From contig SFJE01000045.1 of the NCBI GenBank assembly GCA_004555175.1, forward strand, positions 1 through 12,015: a DNA stretch of 12,015 bases, in the 5' to 3' direction. Position numbers and translations under genes: made by a program. This DNA is from Lentisphaeraceae bacterium (GTDB taxonomy: Bacteria > Verrucomicrobiota > Kiritimatiellia > RFP12 > DVOR01). The notes beneath the pieces are model-generated. The model saw only the letters and a list, made by a program, of their open reading frames with translations, was not told where the DNA came from and did not search any database. Positions 1 to 6,362 of this stretch are shown one piece after another. The stretch's first letter is position 1; each line of letters opens with the position of its first letter.

Positions 1-90
1 GCAAGGCCCCCCGCGTGATCGCGCGACCGCGAAGGCCGAGCAAGGCGAGGCACCCTGCCGCATAGACAATTCACGATTTGCTTTACAACT

Positions 91-146
91 GGGGTGCGCC
101 CCCCTTTGGGCTGCTCCGTTCACTGTTTACGGGGGCGCAGCACCCC
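91..146. repeat. Imperfect GC-rich inverted repeat
   Basis: The sequence ggggtgcgccccc at 91-103 can pair with gggggcgcagcacccc at 131-146, giving 7 + 6 base pairs with a three-base bulge (gca, 137-139) and a loop of about 27 bases. There is no T-run after it, so it is not a typical intrinsic terminator for a gene lying before the window. Positions 1-270 otherwise hold no gene I can support: the open frames there have no ribosome binding site and no recognisable protein. Confidence 0.4.
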
Positions 147-271
147 GGGCGAACAACTAACTACTAATTGCTGGACGCGCAACGCCTTCCATCGTGTTGG
201 CATAGCTCGCTTCGCTCGGCCTTCACGCGCCGAAGGCGCACAGGCAATCTCCTCCCGCCCGAAGGCAAACT

Positions 272-358
272 AATAAGACCCCGTCTTATTGGCAATAAGG
301 CCCCGTCTTATTCGCAACAAGACCCCGTCTTATTTGAATTAAGACGGGGCCTTAATAA
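272..358 (-). repeat. Short array of 22-bp-period palindromic repeats (left array)
   Basis: Three 19-base units at 272-290, 294-312 and 316-334 are separated by 3-base spacers (ggc, cgc), so the period is 22 bp. On the minus strand each unit is aataagac-ggg-gtcttatt or a one-base variant: two 8-base arms that pair around a 3-base loop. The 272 unit is a perfect palindrome. The 294 and 316 units each carry one change in the same arm. A fourth, degenerate unit (about 337-358, core taagacggggcctta at 340-354) points the other way and is the exact reverse complement of 296-310 in the second unit. There are no unique spacers, so this is not CRISPR. It lies in the intergenic stretch before rpmH and is homologous, inverted, to the array at 10810-10960. 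Confidence 0.9.
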
Positions 359-553
359 TTCCCGCCGCCCCGGGATGCAGTTTCCGCCCGGCACGCGGGA
401 AGTTGGGCCAGGCCGAGGTGCAAGTGTCCAGCGGTTAGCGGCTAGCGGTTGGCGCGGGGTGCGAAGGAACCCTCAGCTTTCCGATTTTCGCATCGGCTCC
501 CCCATCTTCTGGCACCTACCTCTCTCTCTGACAACCGCTGGCGCCGAAAAGGC
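359..553. other. Intergenic stretch without a supported gene
   Basis: No convincing coding region is seen here. Two minor structures are visible. One is a 7-bp tandem repeat at 431-454 (gcggtta, gcggcta, gcggttg, then gcg). The other is a 9-bp inverted repeat, ccagcggtt at 428-436 and aaccgctgg at 533-541, just before the rpmH promoter. Either may be chance. No tRNA or known structured RNA was recognised. Confidence 0.5.
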
Positions 554-583
554 TTGACGGTGGGGCAGGGAGTTTGATATTGT
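554..583 (+). promoter_or_regulatory. Putative sigma70-type promoter of the rpmH operon
   Basis: A -35-like ttgacg (554-559, five of six matches to consensus) is followed by two overlapping -10 candidates: gatatt at 576-581 with a 16-base spacer, or tattgt at 578-583 with an 18-base spacer. The start would be near 588-590, leaving a leader of roughly 55 bases before the rpmH ATG. The position fits a promoter for rpmH-rnpA-yidD-yidC. Confidence 0.6.
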
Positions 584-644
584 TCGGGCTTCAGTTGAGC
601 TTTTTTAGGACTCTTCGGGGTCACAAGACGAGAGGAACAGAACT

Positions 645-782
645 ATGAAGATGACTTGGCAACCTTCCAAGATTAAGCGCGTTCGTAAGATCGGGTTCCG
701 CGCCCGTATGGCGACGAAGGGCGGGCGCAAGCTGCTGAGCCGCCGCCGTGCGAAGGGCCGCAAGGCTTTGGTGCACGCTTAA
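645..782 (+). CDS. rpmH: 50S ribosomal protein L34
   Basis: This encodes a 45-residue, very basic protein of the large ribosomal subunit that binds 23S rRNA. The hallmark core is intact: WQPSKIKRVRK, then GFRARMATKGGRKLLSRRRAKGRK, which matches L34 across nearly its whole length (the family is usually 44-47 residues). The start ATG at 645 has an agagga Shine-Dalgarno at 631-636 with suitable spacing. It is the first gene of the rpmH-rnpA-yidD-yidC cluster, an order found in very many bacteria. The promoter at 554-583 probably drives it. No dnaA or obvious origin elements lie in the 640 bases upstream, although rpmH is often near dnaA. Confidence 0.97.
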   Translation: MKMTWQPSKIKRVRKIGFRARMATKGGRKLLSRRRAKGRKALVHA

Positions 783-854
783 TTGCTGGCCATATTCTGT
801 CGCATCGATTGGGTGCGGGGAATGACGCCTGAAGCGGTTGACGACAGTGCAATG

Positions 855-883
855 AAAGGAGGTGCCCGCGTGGAACCTCCTTT
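855..883 (+). promoter_or_regulatory. Inverted repeat enclosing the rnpA ribosome binding site and start codon
   Basis: The sequence aaaggaggt (855-863) is the exact reverse complement of acctccttt (875-883), with an 11-base loop holding the GTG start at 870. The left arm is a near-perfect Shine-Dalgarno for that GTG. The right arm encodes Glu-Pro-Pro-Leu of RnpA. As RNA, the stem would hide the ribosome binding site. It is followed by ttt-gc-tttt, so a weak attenuator role is also possible. Regulation is inferred; the repeat itself is directly visible. Confidence 0.6.
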
Positions 884-1250
884 GCTTTTGTCGCCATTTC
901 GCTTGCCGGGGAACGCCTACGAGGCGGTCTTTGAGCAGGGGCGAGCGTTGGCCGGGAGCGCGATGGTGATGCGTTGGCGCGCGAATGGGCTCGCGAAGAG
1001 CCGGGTGGGGGTGGTGGCCGCGAAGCGGACGCTGCGTTTGGCGGTGGAGCGGAGTCGGGCGCGGCGGCTGATGCGCGAGGCGTTTCGGCTGGAGCGTCCG
1101 GCGTTGGCGGCGGGGGTGGATGTGGTGCTGATTGCGCGGCGGAAGTTGGTGGAGGGCGATTGCGCGGCGGCGCGGCGGGAGCTGCGTTGGTTGTGGCGGA
1201 AGGCGGGGCTGATGGGCCGCGCCGAGCGGGCGGGGGAAGCGCGTGGCTAA
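870..1250 (+). CDS. rnpA: Ribonuclease P protein component
   Basis: RnpA is the small basic protein subunit that helps the RNase P RNA remove 5' leaders from pre-tRNAs. The call rests on the N-terminal LSPFRLPGNAYEAVFEQGR segment (residues 7-25), the SRVGVVAAKR strand (44-53) and the basic signature RSRARRLMREAFR (61-73), followed by VDVVLIARR (83-91). The usual RNR element reads RSR here, so Ser62 replaces the common Asn. The predicted length is 126 residues, normal for the family. I chose GTG at 870 because aaaggaggt sits at ideal spacing before it. In-frame ATGs at 822 and 852 would add 16 or 6 residues but lack good binding sites. It lies 87 bases after rpmH and overlaps yidD by 8 bases. 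Its start region lies in a hairpin (855-883) that may keep its level below that of L34. Confidence 0.93.
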   Translation: MEPPLLLSPFRLPGNAYEAVFEQGRALAGSAMVMRWRANGLAKSRVGVVAAKRTLRLAVERSRARRLMREAFRLERPALAAGVDVVLIARRKLVEGDCAAARRELRWLWRKAGLMGRAERAGEARG

Positions 1251-1509
1251 GCCGGGCTTGGTTGCACGGGGGTTGATGGGGCTGGTGCGGGCCTATCAGG
1301 TGTGCCTGCACGGCTTTTTGGGTTATGGGGCGTGCCGCTTTACGCCCACGTGCTCGCAGTATATGCTCGAGGCATTGGCCGAGCACGGGGCGGCACGGGG
1401 GCTGGGATTGGGACTGTGGCGGATTTTGCGTTGTAATCCTTGGGCGCGTGGCGGGTATGACCCCGTGCCGCCGAGGCGAGAGAAGAGAAAGAGACGAGAC
1501 GATGAATAA
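1243..1509 (+). CDS. yidD: Membrane protein insertion efficiency factor YidD
   Basis: This is an 88-residue protein of the YidD family (formerly UPF0161/DUF37), a small membrane-associated protein that improves YidC-dependent insertion of inner-membrane proteins. The family core is complete: GYGACRFTPTCSQYMLEAL (residues 27-45, with both conserved cysteines), then LWRILRCNPWARGGYDPVP (58-76). A basic C-terminal tail (RREKRKRR) follows, typical of the family. The start is GTG at 1243, overlapping the end of rnpA by 8 bases, with the purine-rich gggggaag just before it. The 3' end overlaps the yidC start by 8 bases, so translation of all three genes is probably coupled. Confidence 0.95.
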   Translation: MAKPGLVARGLMGLVRAYQVCLHGFLGYGACRFTPTCSQYMLEALAEHGAARGLGLGLWRILRCNPWARGGYDPVPPRREKRKRRDDE

Positions 1510-3166
1510 GACCGAGAAGTTGTGGGCTGCCCTGCTGGTGGTGGGGCTGGTGGGTTATTTGGGCTGGCAGTTGATCGCCCCCAAGCCGAAACAGTCGGCT
1601 GCGCCGCGCACCGAGCAGGTGGTCTATCGCGCGCAGACCCCGGCCATCGAGGCGCCCAAGGTTGCGCTGCCCGAGGTGGTTCCCGCCGCGTCGGCCGCGC
1701 CGGAGACCTTTGCCACCTTGGAGAATGAGCAGGTGCGCTTGAAGCTCTCGAGCCGCGGTGGACGCGTGGTTGAGGCGGAGTTTAAGAACTATCAGGCCGA
1801 GAACCGCGAGGATTCACCGAGGGTGGTTTGCCAGACGGGCGACCTCTTGGAGTTGAGGGTGCCGGGTGTCGCGCTGGCCTTTCGCGTGGTCTCGGCCGCG
1901 CCGGAGAAGGTGGTGCTGGGGGCGACCTTGCCCGGGGATGTGGCGTTGCTACGCGAGGTGACGCTCGAGGGCGGCTACGCGCTCTCGGTGAAGGACCGCT
2001 TCTCGTCCGCCGCGGCCACGACCGTGGGGCCTTACACCTTTGCGGCCGGCACGATGAGTCTGCCCAAGGCGCAGGGCGAGGCGTTGGGGGCCGACTTCCT
2101 GGCCCAGGGCGAGCGTAAGCCCGAGTATTGCGAGAGCCGCCTAGGGAAGATTTTGGGCGCACGCAGCGCGTTTTTGGGTTGCGGGACGAGTTCGGACCCC
2201 ACGGGCTTGCCGCTCTCGGCGCAGGAGACCTTTGCTGGGGCGCAGGCGTGGGTGGCGCTGAAGAGCCGCTTCTTTGTGGCGCTGGTGCAGCCGCAGGTGG
2301 CCGCGCCGGCCACGTTGACGGTGGCGCGCGATGGGCTCGCGAAGACCTTGAAGGTGGACCGCGTGTCGGCCGCCTTTACCTATCCAGCCGTGGCGTTGCA
2401 GCCGGGGGTGATGAGCGAGGTGACCACCCGCCTCTATCTCGGGCCCAAGAAGTTGGATCAGTTGCGCGCCTTCGGGGGCCATGCGGACGCGGTGATGGAC
2501 TTTGGCTTCTTCGGCTGGGTCTGCAAGTTGCTCCTGCCGATCCTCAATGGCTTCTACTGGCTCATCCCGAACTACGGCGTGGCGATTATCCTCCTGACGC
2601 TCCTGGTGCGTCTGGTCTTCTGGCCGCTGACGCACAAGAGCACTGTGGCGATGCGCAAGATGAGCATCATTCAGCCCCAGATTAAGGCCCTGCAGCAGCA
2701 GTTCAAGGATCAGCCCCAGAAGATCCAGCAGGAGACCTTCAAGCTCTACCGCGAGCACAAGGTCAACCCCTTCTCCAGCTGCTTGCCGATGTTGGTGCAG
2801 ATTCCGATCTTCATCGCCCTCTTTGTGGTGTTGCGCTCGGCCATTGAGCTGCGCTTCGCCTCCTTCCTCTGGATTGCCGACCTCTCCCAGCCCGAGAACC
2901 TCTTTGCCGGCTTCCTCCCCGTGCCGCTGAATATCCTCCCCATCCTTACCGCCGTGACGATGGGCCTGCAGACCGCCCTCAGCCCCTCTACCGGCGACCC
3001 GGCCCAGAAGAAGATGATGACCTGGATGATGCCCATTATGATGCTCTTCATGTTCTATCAGATGGCCTCGGCCCTCTGCCTTTACTGGACCGTCTCCCAG
3101 GTGCTCTCCATCGTCCAGATGTGGCTCATTCAGCGCTCGGCCAAGGCCGAAGCCGCTCGCGCCTAA
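1502..3166 (+). CDS. yidC: Membrane protein insertase YidC
   Basis: YidC inserts and folds proteins in the inner membrane, alone or with SecYEG. The 554-residue product has the Gram-negative layout: an N-terminal membrane anchor (about 8-26), a long periplasmic beta-domain (about 70-330) and the conserved C-terminal five-helix insertase domain (about 340-545). Visible landmarks are the groove arginine Arg370 in TLLVRLVFWPLTHKS, the cytoplasmic helical hairpin after it (MRKMSIIQPQIKALQQQ), KVNPFSSCLPMLVQIPIFIALF, and the final helix region ASALCLYWTVSQVLSIVQ. The ATG at 1502 overlaps the end of yidD by 8 bases; the longer in-frame ORF starting at 1325 is yidD read in another frame. A strong terminator follows at 3197. 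No jag or mnmE, frequent downstream partners, is present. Confidence 0.96.
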   Translation: MNKTEKLWAALLVVGLVGYLGWQLIAPKPKQSAAPRTEQVVYRAQTPAIEAPKVALPEVVPAASAAPETFATLENEQVRLKLSSRGGRVVEAEFKNYQAENREDSPRVVCQTGDLLELRVPGVALAFRVVSAAPEKVVLGATLPGDVALLREVTLEGGYALSVKDRFSSAAATTVGPYTFAAGTMSLPKAQGEALGADFLAQGERKPEYCESRLGKILGARSAFLGCGTSSDPTGLPLSAQETFAGAQAWVALKSRFFVALVQPQVAAPATLTVARDGLAKTLKVDRVSAAFTYPAVALQPGVMSEVTTRLYLGPKKLDQLRAFGGHADAVMDFGFFGWVCKLLLPILNGFYWLIPNYGVAIILLTLLVRLVFWPLTHKSTVAMRKMSIIQPQIKALQQQFKDQPQKIQQETFKLYREHKVNPFSSCLPMLVQIPIFIALFVVLRSAIELRFASFLWIADLSQPENLFAGFLPVPLNILPILTAVTMGLQTALSPSTGDPAQKKMMTWMMPIMMLFMFYQMASALCLYWTVSQVLSIVQMWLIQRSAKAEAARA

Positions 3167-3196
3167 GCGCGAAGGTGGCAGAAAAGCCGCCCCCTC

Positions 3197-3230
3197 AAGC
3201 GAGCGTGCGCACTGCACGCTCGCTTTTGTT
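3197..3230 (+). terminator. Intrinsic terminator of the rpmH-yidC operon
   Basis: A perfect 12-bp stem pairs aagcgagcgtgc (3197-3208) with gcacgctcgctt (3214-3225), with loop gcact. It is followed by tttt-gtt. It lies 30 bases after the yidC stop. Its T-tail merges directly into the extended -10 element proposed for purD. Confidence 0.88.
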
Positions 3231-3235
3231 ATACT
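3227..3235 (+). promoter_or_regulatory. Extended -10 promoter abutting the purD start
   Basis: The sequence tgt-tatact (3227-3235) matches the extended -10 pattern TGn-TATAAT with one mismatch. No good -35 is seen at the usual distance, as expected for this class, and that space is taken up by the terminator stem. A start about 7 bases downstream would be near 3242, one or two bases before the purD ATG at 3244. This would make the purD mRNA leaderless or nearly so. Confidence 0.55.
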
Positions 3236-3243
3236 TTGCGACT

Positions 3244-4518
3244 ATGAAAGTGCTTGTTATCGGAAACGGCGGGCGGGAGCACGCCATTGTTTGGAAGTTG
3301 GCGCATGATAGCTGCGCGCCGGAGCTCTTCTGCGCTCCGGGGAATGCCGGGACCGCGGCGTTGGCCACGAATGTGCCGATTGGCGCCGAGGATGTGGCCG
3401 GGATTGTGGCTTGGGCTCGCGAGGCGAAGCCCGATCTGGTGGTGGTGGGACCCGAGGCGCCGTTGTGCGCGGGGGTGACCGATGCGCTCGAGGCCGAGGG
3501 AATCAAGGTCTTTGGTCCGTGCCAAGCGGCCGCCGCGCTGGAGGGGAGCAAGGCCTTCTCGAAGGATGTGATGGAAAAGGCCGGGGTGCCGACGGCGCGC
3601 TTCCGGGTTTACCGTTCGTCGGCCGAGGCGATTGCGGGGCTGGATGCCTTCTCGCTGCCGGTGGTGGTCAAGGCCGATGGGCTGGCCGCCGGGAAGGGTG
3701 TGGTGATTGCGCAGACGCGTGAGGAGGCCGAGACCGCGTTACGCGAGATGCTCGATGGCGGGCGCTTCGGGGCGGCCGGGGCCGAGGTGGTGGTGGAGGA
3801 GTTCCTGGAGGGCGAAGAGGCTTCGGTCTTTGCGCTGTGCGATGGCGAGCGGGTGGAGCTCTTGCCGGCCGCGCAGGATCATAAGCGCGTCTTTGATAAC
3901 GACCAGGGGCCGAATACCGGCGGGATGGGGGCCTACACCCCCGCGCCGATTGCCACGGCCGAGGTGATGGCTTTCACGAAGGAGCAGATTGTTCTGCCGG
4001 TGTTGCGCGAACTTAAGCGCCGGGGGATTACCTACAAGGGCGTGCTCTTCTGCGGGCTGATGATTGGCCCCAAGGGCGTCAACGTGCTGGAGTTCAACTG
4101 CCGCTTCGGGGATCCGGAGACGGAGGTGGTGTTGCCGAGCGTGGCCTCGGACCTCTTGCCGGTCTTGCTGGCCTGCTCCGAGGGGCGGCTCGAGTCGGGG
4201 ATGGTGAAGATGCGCCCGGAGGCCGCTGTGACGGTGGTAATGGCCGCGCCCGGTTACCCGGGGAGTTATCCCAAGGGGCTGGCCATTAGCGGGTTGGACG
4301 CGGCTGAGGCAGCCGGGTGCACGGTCTTCCACGCTGGCACCGCCCTGCGCGAGGGGCAGGTGGTCACCGCCGGCGGGCGCGTGCTCACCGTGACGGCTTT
4401 TGGCGCGGACCTGCGCGCGGCCGTGGCGAAGGCCTACGAGGGCGTGGGGCAGATAGCCTTTGAGGGCGCGCACTACCGCCGTGACATCGCCGCCAAGGCC
4501 TTTAAGTATCTGAAGTAA
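3244..4518 (+). CDS. purD: Phosphoribosylamine-glycine ligase (GAR synthetase)
   Basis: PurD is the ATP-dependent cytosolic enzyme that joins glycine to 5-phosphoribosylamine, the second step of purine synthesis. The 424-residue protein has the normal length and domain order: the N-terminal GNGGREHA motif (residues 7-14), the ATP-grasp domain with KADGLAAGKGV (from Lys143), GPNTGGMGAYTP, the GARS signature RFGDPETE (287-294), and the C-terminal GARS domain. ATG 3244 is the start that preserves the family N-terminus. No purine-rich binding site precedes it, unlike rpmH, rnpA, purE and the DksA-like gene here, and an extended -10 sits nine bases upstream. It is the first gene of an operon with purE (17-base gap). 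The 19 bases between terminator and ATG leave no room for a riboswitch. Confidence 0.96.
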   Translation: MKVLVIGNGGREHAIVWKLAHDSCAPELFCAPGNAGTAALATNVPIGAEDVAGIVAWAREAKPDLVVVGPEAPLCAGVTDALEAEGIKVFGPCQAAAALEGSKAFSKDVMEKAGVPTARFRVYRSSAEAIAGLDAFSLPVVVKADGLAAGKGVVIAQTREEAETALREMLDGGRFGAAGAEVVVEEFLEGEEASVFALCDGERVELLPAAQDHKRVFDNDQGPNTGGMGAYTPAPIATAEVMAFTKEQIVLPVLRELKRRGITYKGVLFCGLMIGPKGVNVLEFNCRFGDPETEVVLPSVASDLLPVLLACSEGRLESGMVKMRPEAAVTVVMAAPGYPGSYPKGLAISGLDAAEAAGCTVFHAGTALREGQVVTAGGRVLTVTAFGADLRAAVAKAYEGVGQIAFEGAHYRRDIAAKAFKYLK

Positions 4519-4535
4519 GCGAAGGAGTTTTCGAG

Positions 4536-5036
4536 ATGGATAAGCCGTTGGTTGGCATTATTATGGGGAGCGACTCGGATTGGGGCACGATGCAGCGCTG
4601 CGTCGAGACGCTCAAGCATTATGGGGTGCCCTTTGAGGCGCACGTGATGAGTGCCCATCGTACCCCCGAGCGCGCCGCCGCCTATGCTGCGCAGGCCGAA
4701 GAGCGCGGGCTCAAGGTGCTCATTTGTGCTGCCGGGATGGCCGCGCATCTGGCCGGTGTCATCGCTGGGCACACCACGCTCCCGGTCATCGGCGTGCCGA
4801 TGAAGGGCGGGGCGATGGATGGGCTCGACGCGCTCTTGGCCACCGTGCAGATGCCTGGCGGGATTCCCGTGGCCACGGTGGCGCTGGGGAATGCTGGGGC
4901 CACGAATGCCGCCGTCTTGGCCGTGCAGATGCTCGCGCTCTCCGATGCGGGATTGCGCGCCAAACTCCACGCGCAGAAGGCCGCGATGGAGGCCAAGGTG
5001 GCCGAGGCCGACGCTAAGCTGCAGACCTTGCTGTAA
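4536..5036 (+). CDS. purE: 5-(carboxyamino)imidazole ribonucleotide mutase
   Basis: PurE class I converts N5-CAIR to CAIR in purine synthesis. The 166-residue product has the ligand-binding motif GSDSDWGTM (residues 11-19), SAHRTPER with the catalytic-region histidine (His41), AGMAAHLAGVIAGHTTLPVIGVP, and QMPGGIPVATVALGNAGATNAA. The AAHL pattern favours class I, the bacterial mutase, over the class II AIR carboxylase. The ATG has a gaaggag Shine-Dalgarno at 4521-4527. The gene follows purD by 17 bases, so the two should be co-transcribed. The usual partner purK is not in the window and would have to be elsewhere. Confidence 0.96.
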   Translation: MDKPLVGIIMGSDSDWGTMQRCVETLKHYGVPFEAHVMSAHRTPERAAAYAAQAEERGLKVLICAAGMAAHLAGVIAGHTTLPVIGVPMKGGAMDGLDALLATVQMPGGIPVATVALGNAGATNAAVLAVQMLALSDAGLRAKLHAQKAAMEAKVAEADAKLQTLL

Positions 5037-5064
5037 GGGTAGGCGGGTGGTCAAGGCGCGGCGG

Positions 5065-6351
5065 ATGGTCGGCGGCGGCAGGGTGGGAGTGCGTTGGGGG
5101 CTCCTGATGGCGGCGGTGCTGTGCGCCGGGTTGCTCCGCGCGGCCCTCTCGTTCAGCAATGCCTATGCTTCGCCGCGGACCAATGAGCGGGCCGTGCGCA
5201 AGCGGACCGATTACATTATCCTGCACACCACCGAGGCCGAGGCCGGCTCCGCACTGCGCAAGCTGAGCCGTAATGGCGAGGCGCATTACTGCGTGGACCG
5301 CTCCGGCCGCGTCTACCGCATTGTCAACCGCCGGCGCGTGGCCTATCATTGCGGCACCTCGATGTGGATGGGCACGCGTAACCTCGATGAGTGCTCGATT
5401 GGGATCGAGGTGGTGGGCTATCACGACCGCGCGCTGACCTTGGCGCAGTACAAGGCGCTACGCGAGCTGGTTACCCTGTTGCAGAAGCTCTATGGCGTCA
5501 AGGATGCGAATGTAATGCCCCACGCGCAGGTAGCTTACGGCACGCCCAACCGCTGGCATCCCAAGAACCATCGCGGTCGGAAGCGCTGCGGGATGGGCTA
5601 CGCCACCCCTGAGGTGCGCGATCTACTGGGGCTCAAGGAGCGCTGGCTCTCGGATCCGGATGTCAAGGCGCGGCGGCTGGTGGTGGGCGATGACTTCCTT
5701 GCCAAGCTTCTCTATGCCAAGCGCGGCGCCGGGCTTCTGCCCTACAAGTTACCTAAGGCCAAGGCCAAGACCGCCCAGGCGAAGGCCACGCCCACCCAGA
5801 AGCCCGCCCAGGCCGAGGCCAAGCAGCCGCGCGGCGGGGTTATTGCCAAGGGGCGCTCGGCTTGGGATATTGCGCGAGACGCCTACAATGCTGCCACCAC
5901 CCTCTACATCTTCCCTGATGGCCGGCGCCTGACTGGCGATAAAATCCGCGATTGGGAGTCCATCGTTGCCGGTACGCGCGTGGAGCTTGGGGAGGCGGAC
6001 GAGGGGGCGAGCGCGTTCCTGTCGCTTGGCCCCGGGCAGCATCCGCGCCAGTTGGTGGGCGATGCGGCCACCGCCGCCGACACTTGGTATATCCGCCCGA
6101 CCGGTGGGCGCGTGCAGGGTTCGGCCCTGACGGCTACGCAACTGGCCGCGCTTCCGGCCGAGACCAAGATCCTCGTGGGCTACGCCCAAGGCGGACCGGT
6201 GACGAGCAAGCGCTTGCCTTCGCAGATTTGCCCGACCCGTTGGGACGCGCCCGACACCTACTATCTTCTCCCCGGTCGTTCGCTTCTTCCCGCCAGCCAG
6301 GTGGATATGCGCCGCGTCCCGGCGGGCACCTACATTTTCTATCGTGATTGA
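5065..6351 (+). CDS. Exported N-acetylmuramoyl-L-alanine amidase with three C-terminal repeats
   Basis: This is a predicted zinc amidase (Amidase_2/PGRP, T7-lysozyme-like) that cuts the MurNAc-L-Ala bond of peptidoglycan in the periplasm. A signal peptide (residues 1-35, Arg-containing start, hydrophobic core, ending NAYA) precedes the catalytic domain (about 45-185). Likely zinc ligands are His54 in YIILHTTE, His153 in VMPHAQV and Cys175 in GRKRCGMG; Lys173 and Tyr75 match the T7-lysozyme catalytic Lys and Tyr. A Lys/Ala/Pro linker (about 226-257) leads to three degenerate repeats starting near 279, 340 and 398 (LYIFPDGRRL, WYIRPTGGRV, YYLLPGRSLL, each ending in a GT-or-ET-x-I-like strand). 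These resemble GYF_2/DUF4339 modules; the first is preceded by a LysM-like KGRSAWDIARDAYN. GTG 5047 is an alternative start. It follows purE by 28 bases. Confidence 0.85.
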   Translation: MVGGGRVGVRWGLLMAAVLCAGLLRAALSFSNAYASPRTNERAVRKRTDYIILHTTEAEAGSALRKLSRNGEAHYCVDRSGRVYRIVNRRRVAYHCGTSMWMGTRNLDECSIGIEVVGYHDRALTLAQYKALRELVTLLQKLYGVKDANVMPHAQVAYGTPNRWHPKNHRGRKRCGMGYATPEVRDLLGLKERWLSDPDVKARRLVVGDDFLAKLLYAKRGAGLLPYKLPKAKAKTAQAKATPTQKPAQAEAKQPRGGVIAKGRSAWDIARDAYNAATTLYIFPDGRRLTGDKIRDWESIVAGTRVELGEADEGASAFLSLGPGQHPRQLVGDAATAADTWYIRPTGGRVQGSALTATQLAALPAETKILVGYAQGGPVTSKRLPSQICPTRWDAPDTYYLLPGRSLLPASQVDMRRVPAGTYIFYRD

Positions 6352-6362
6352 TTGGAGTGACT

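Noticed and set aside
168..557. 129-codon open frame upstream of rpmH
   Set aside because: It has no ribosome binding site, crosses the palindrome array, and its product is Arg/Pro-rich with no recognisable motif.
673..1386. 237-codon Pro/Ala/Ser-rich minus-strand frame
   Set aside because: It is antisense to rpmH, rnpA and yidD, all with clear family motifs; a composition artefact.
1502..3166. Apparent change of codon style within yidC, G-ending early and C-ending late
   Set aside because: It coincides with the change from periplasmic domain to Phe/Leu/Ile-rich membrane helices, so amino-acid content may explain it; no calculation was possible.
2141..3217. 358-codon open frame on the minus strand
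   Set aside because: It is antisense to the fully conserved yidC C-terminal domain and reads as low-complexity His/Glu/Leu/Gly protein; a shadow of GC-rich codons.
4819..5064. N-terminal extension of the amidase frame into purE
   Set aside because: The in-frame extension lies in purE read in another frame and would place the signal peptide internally.
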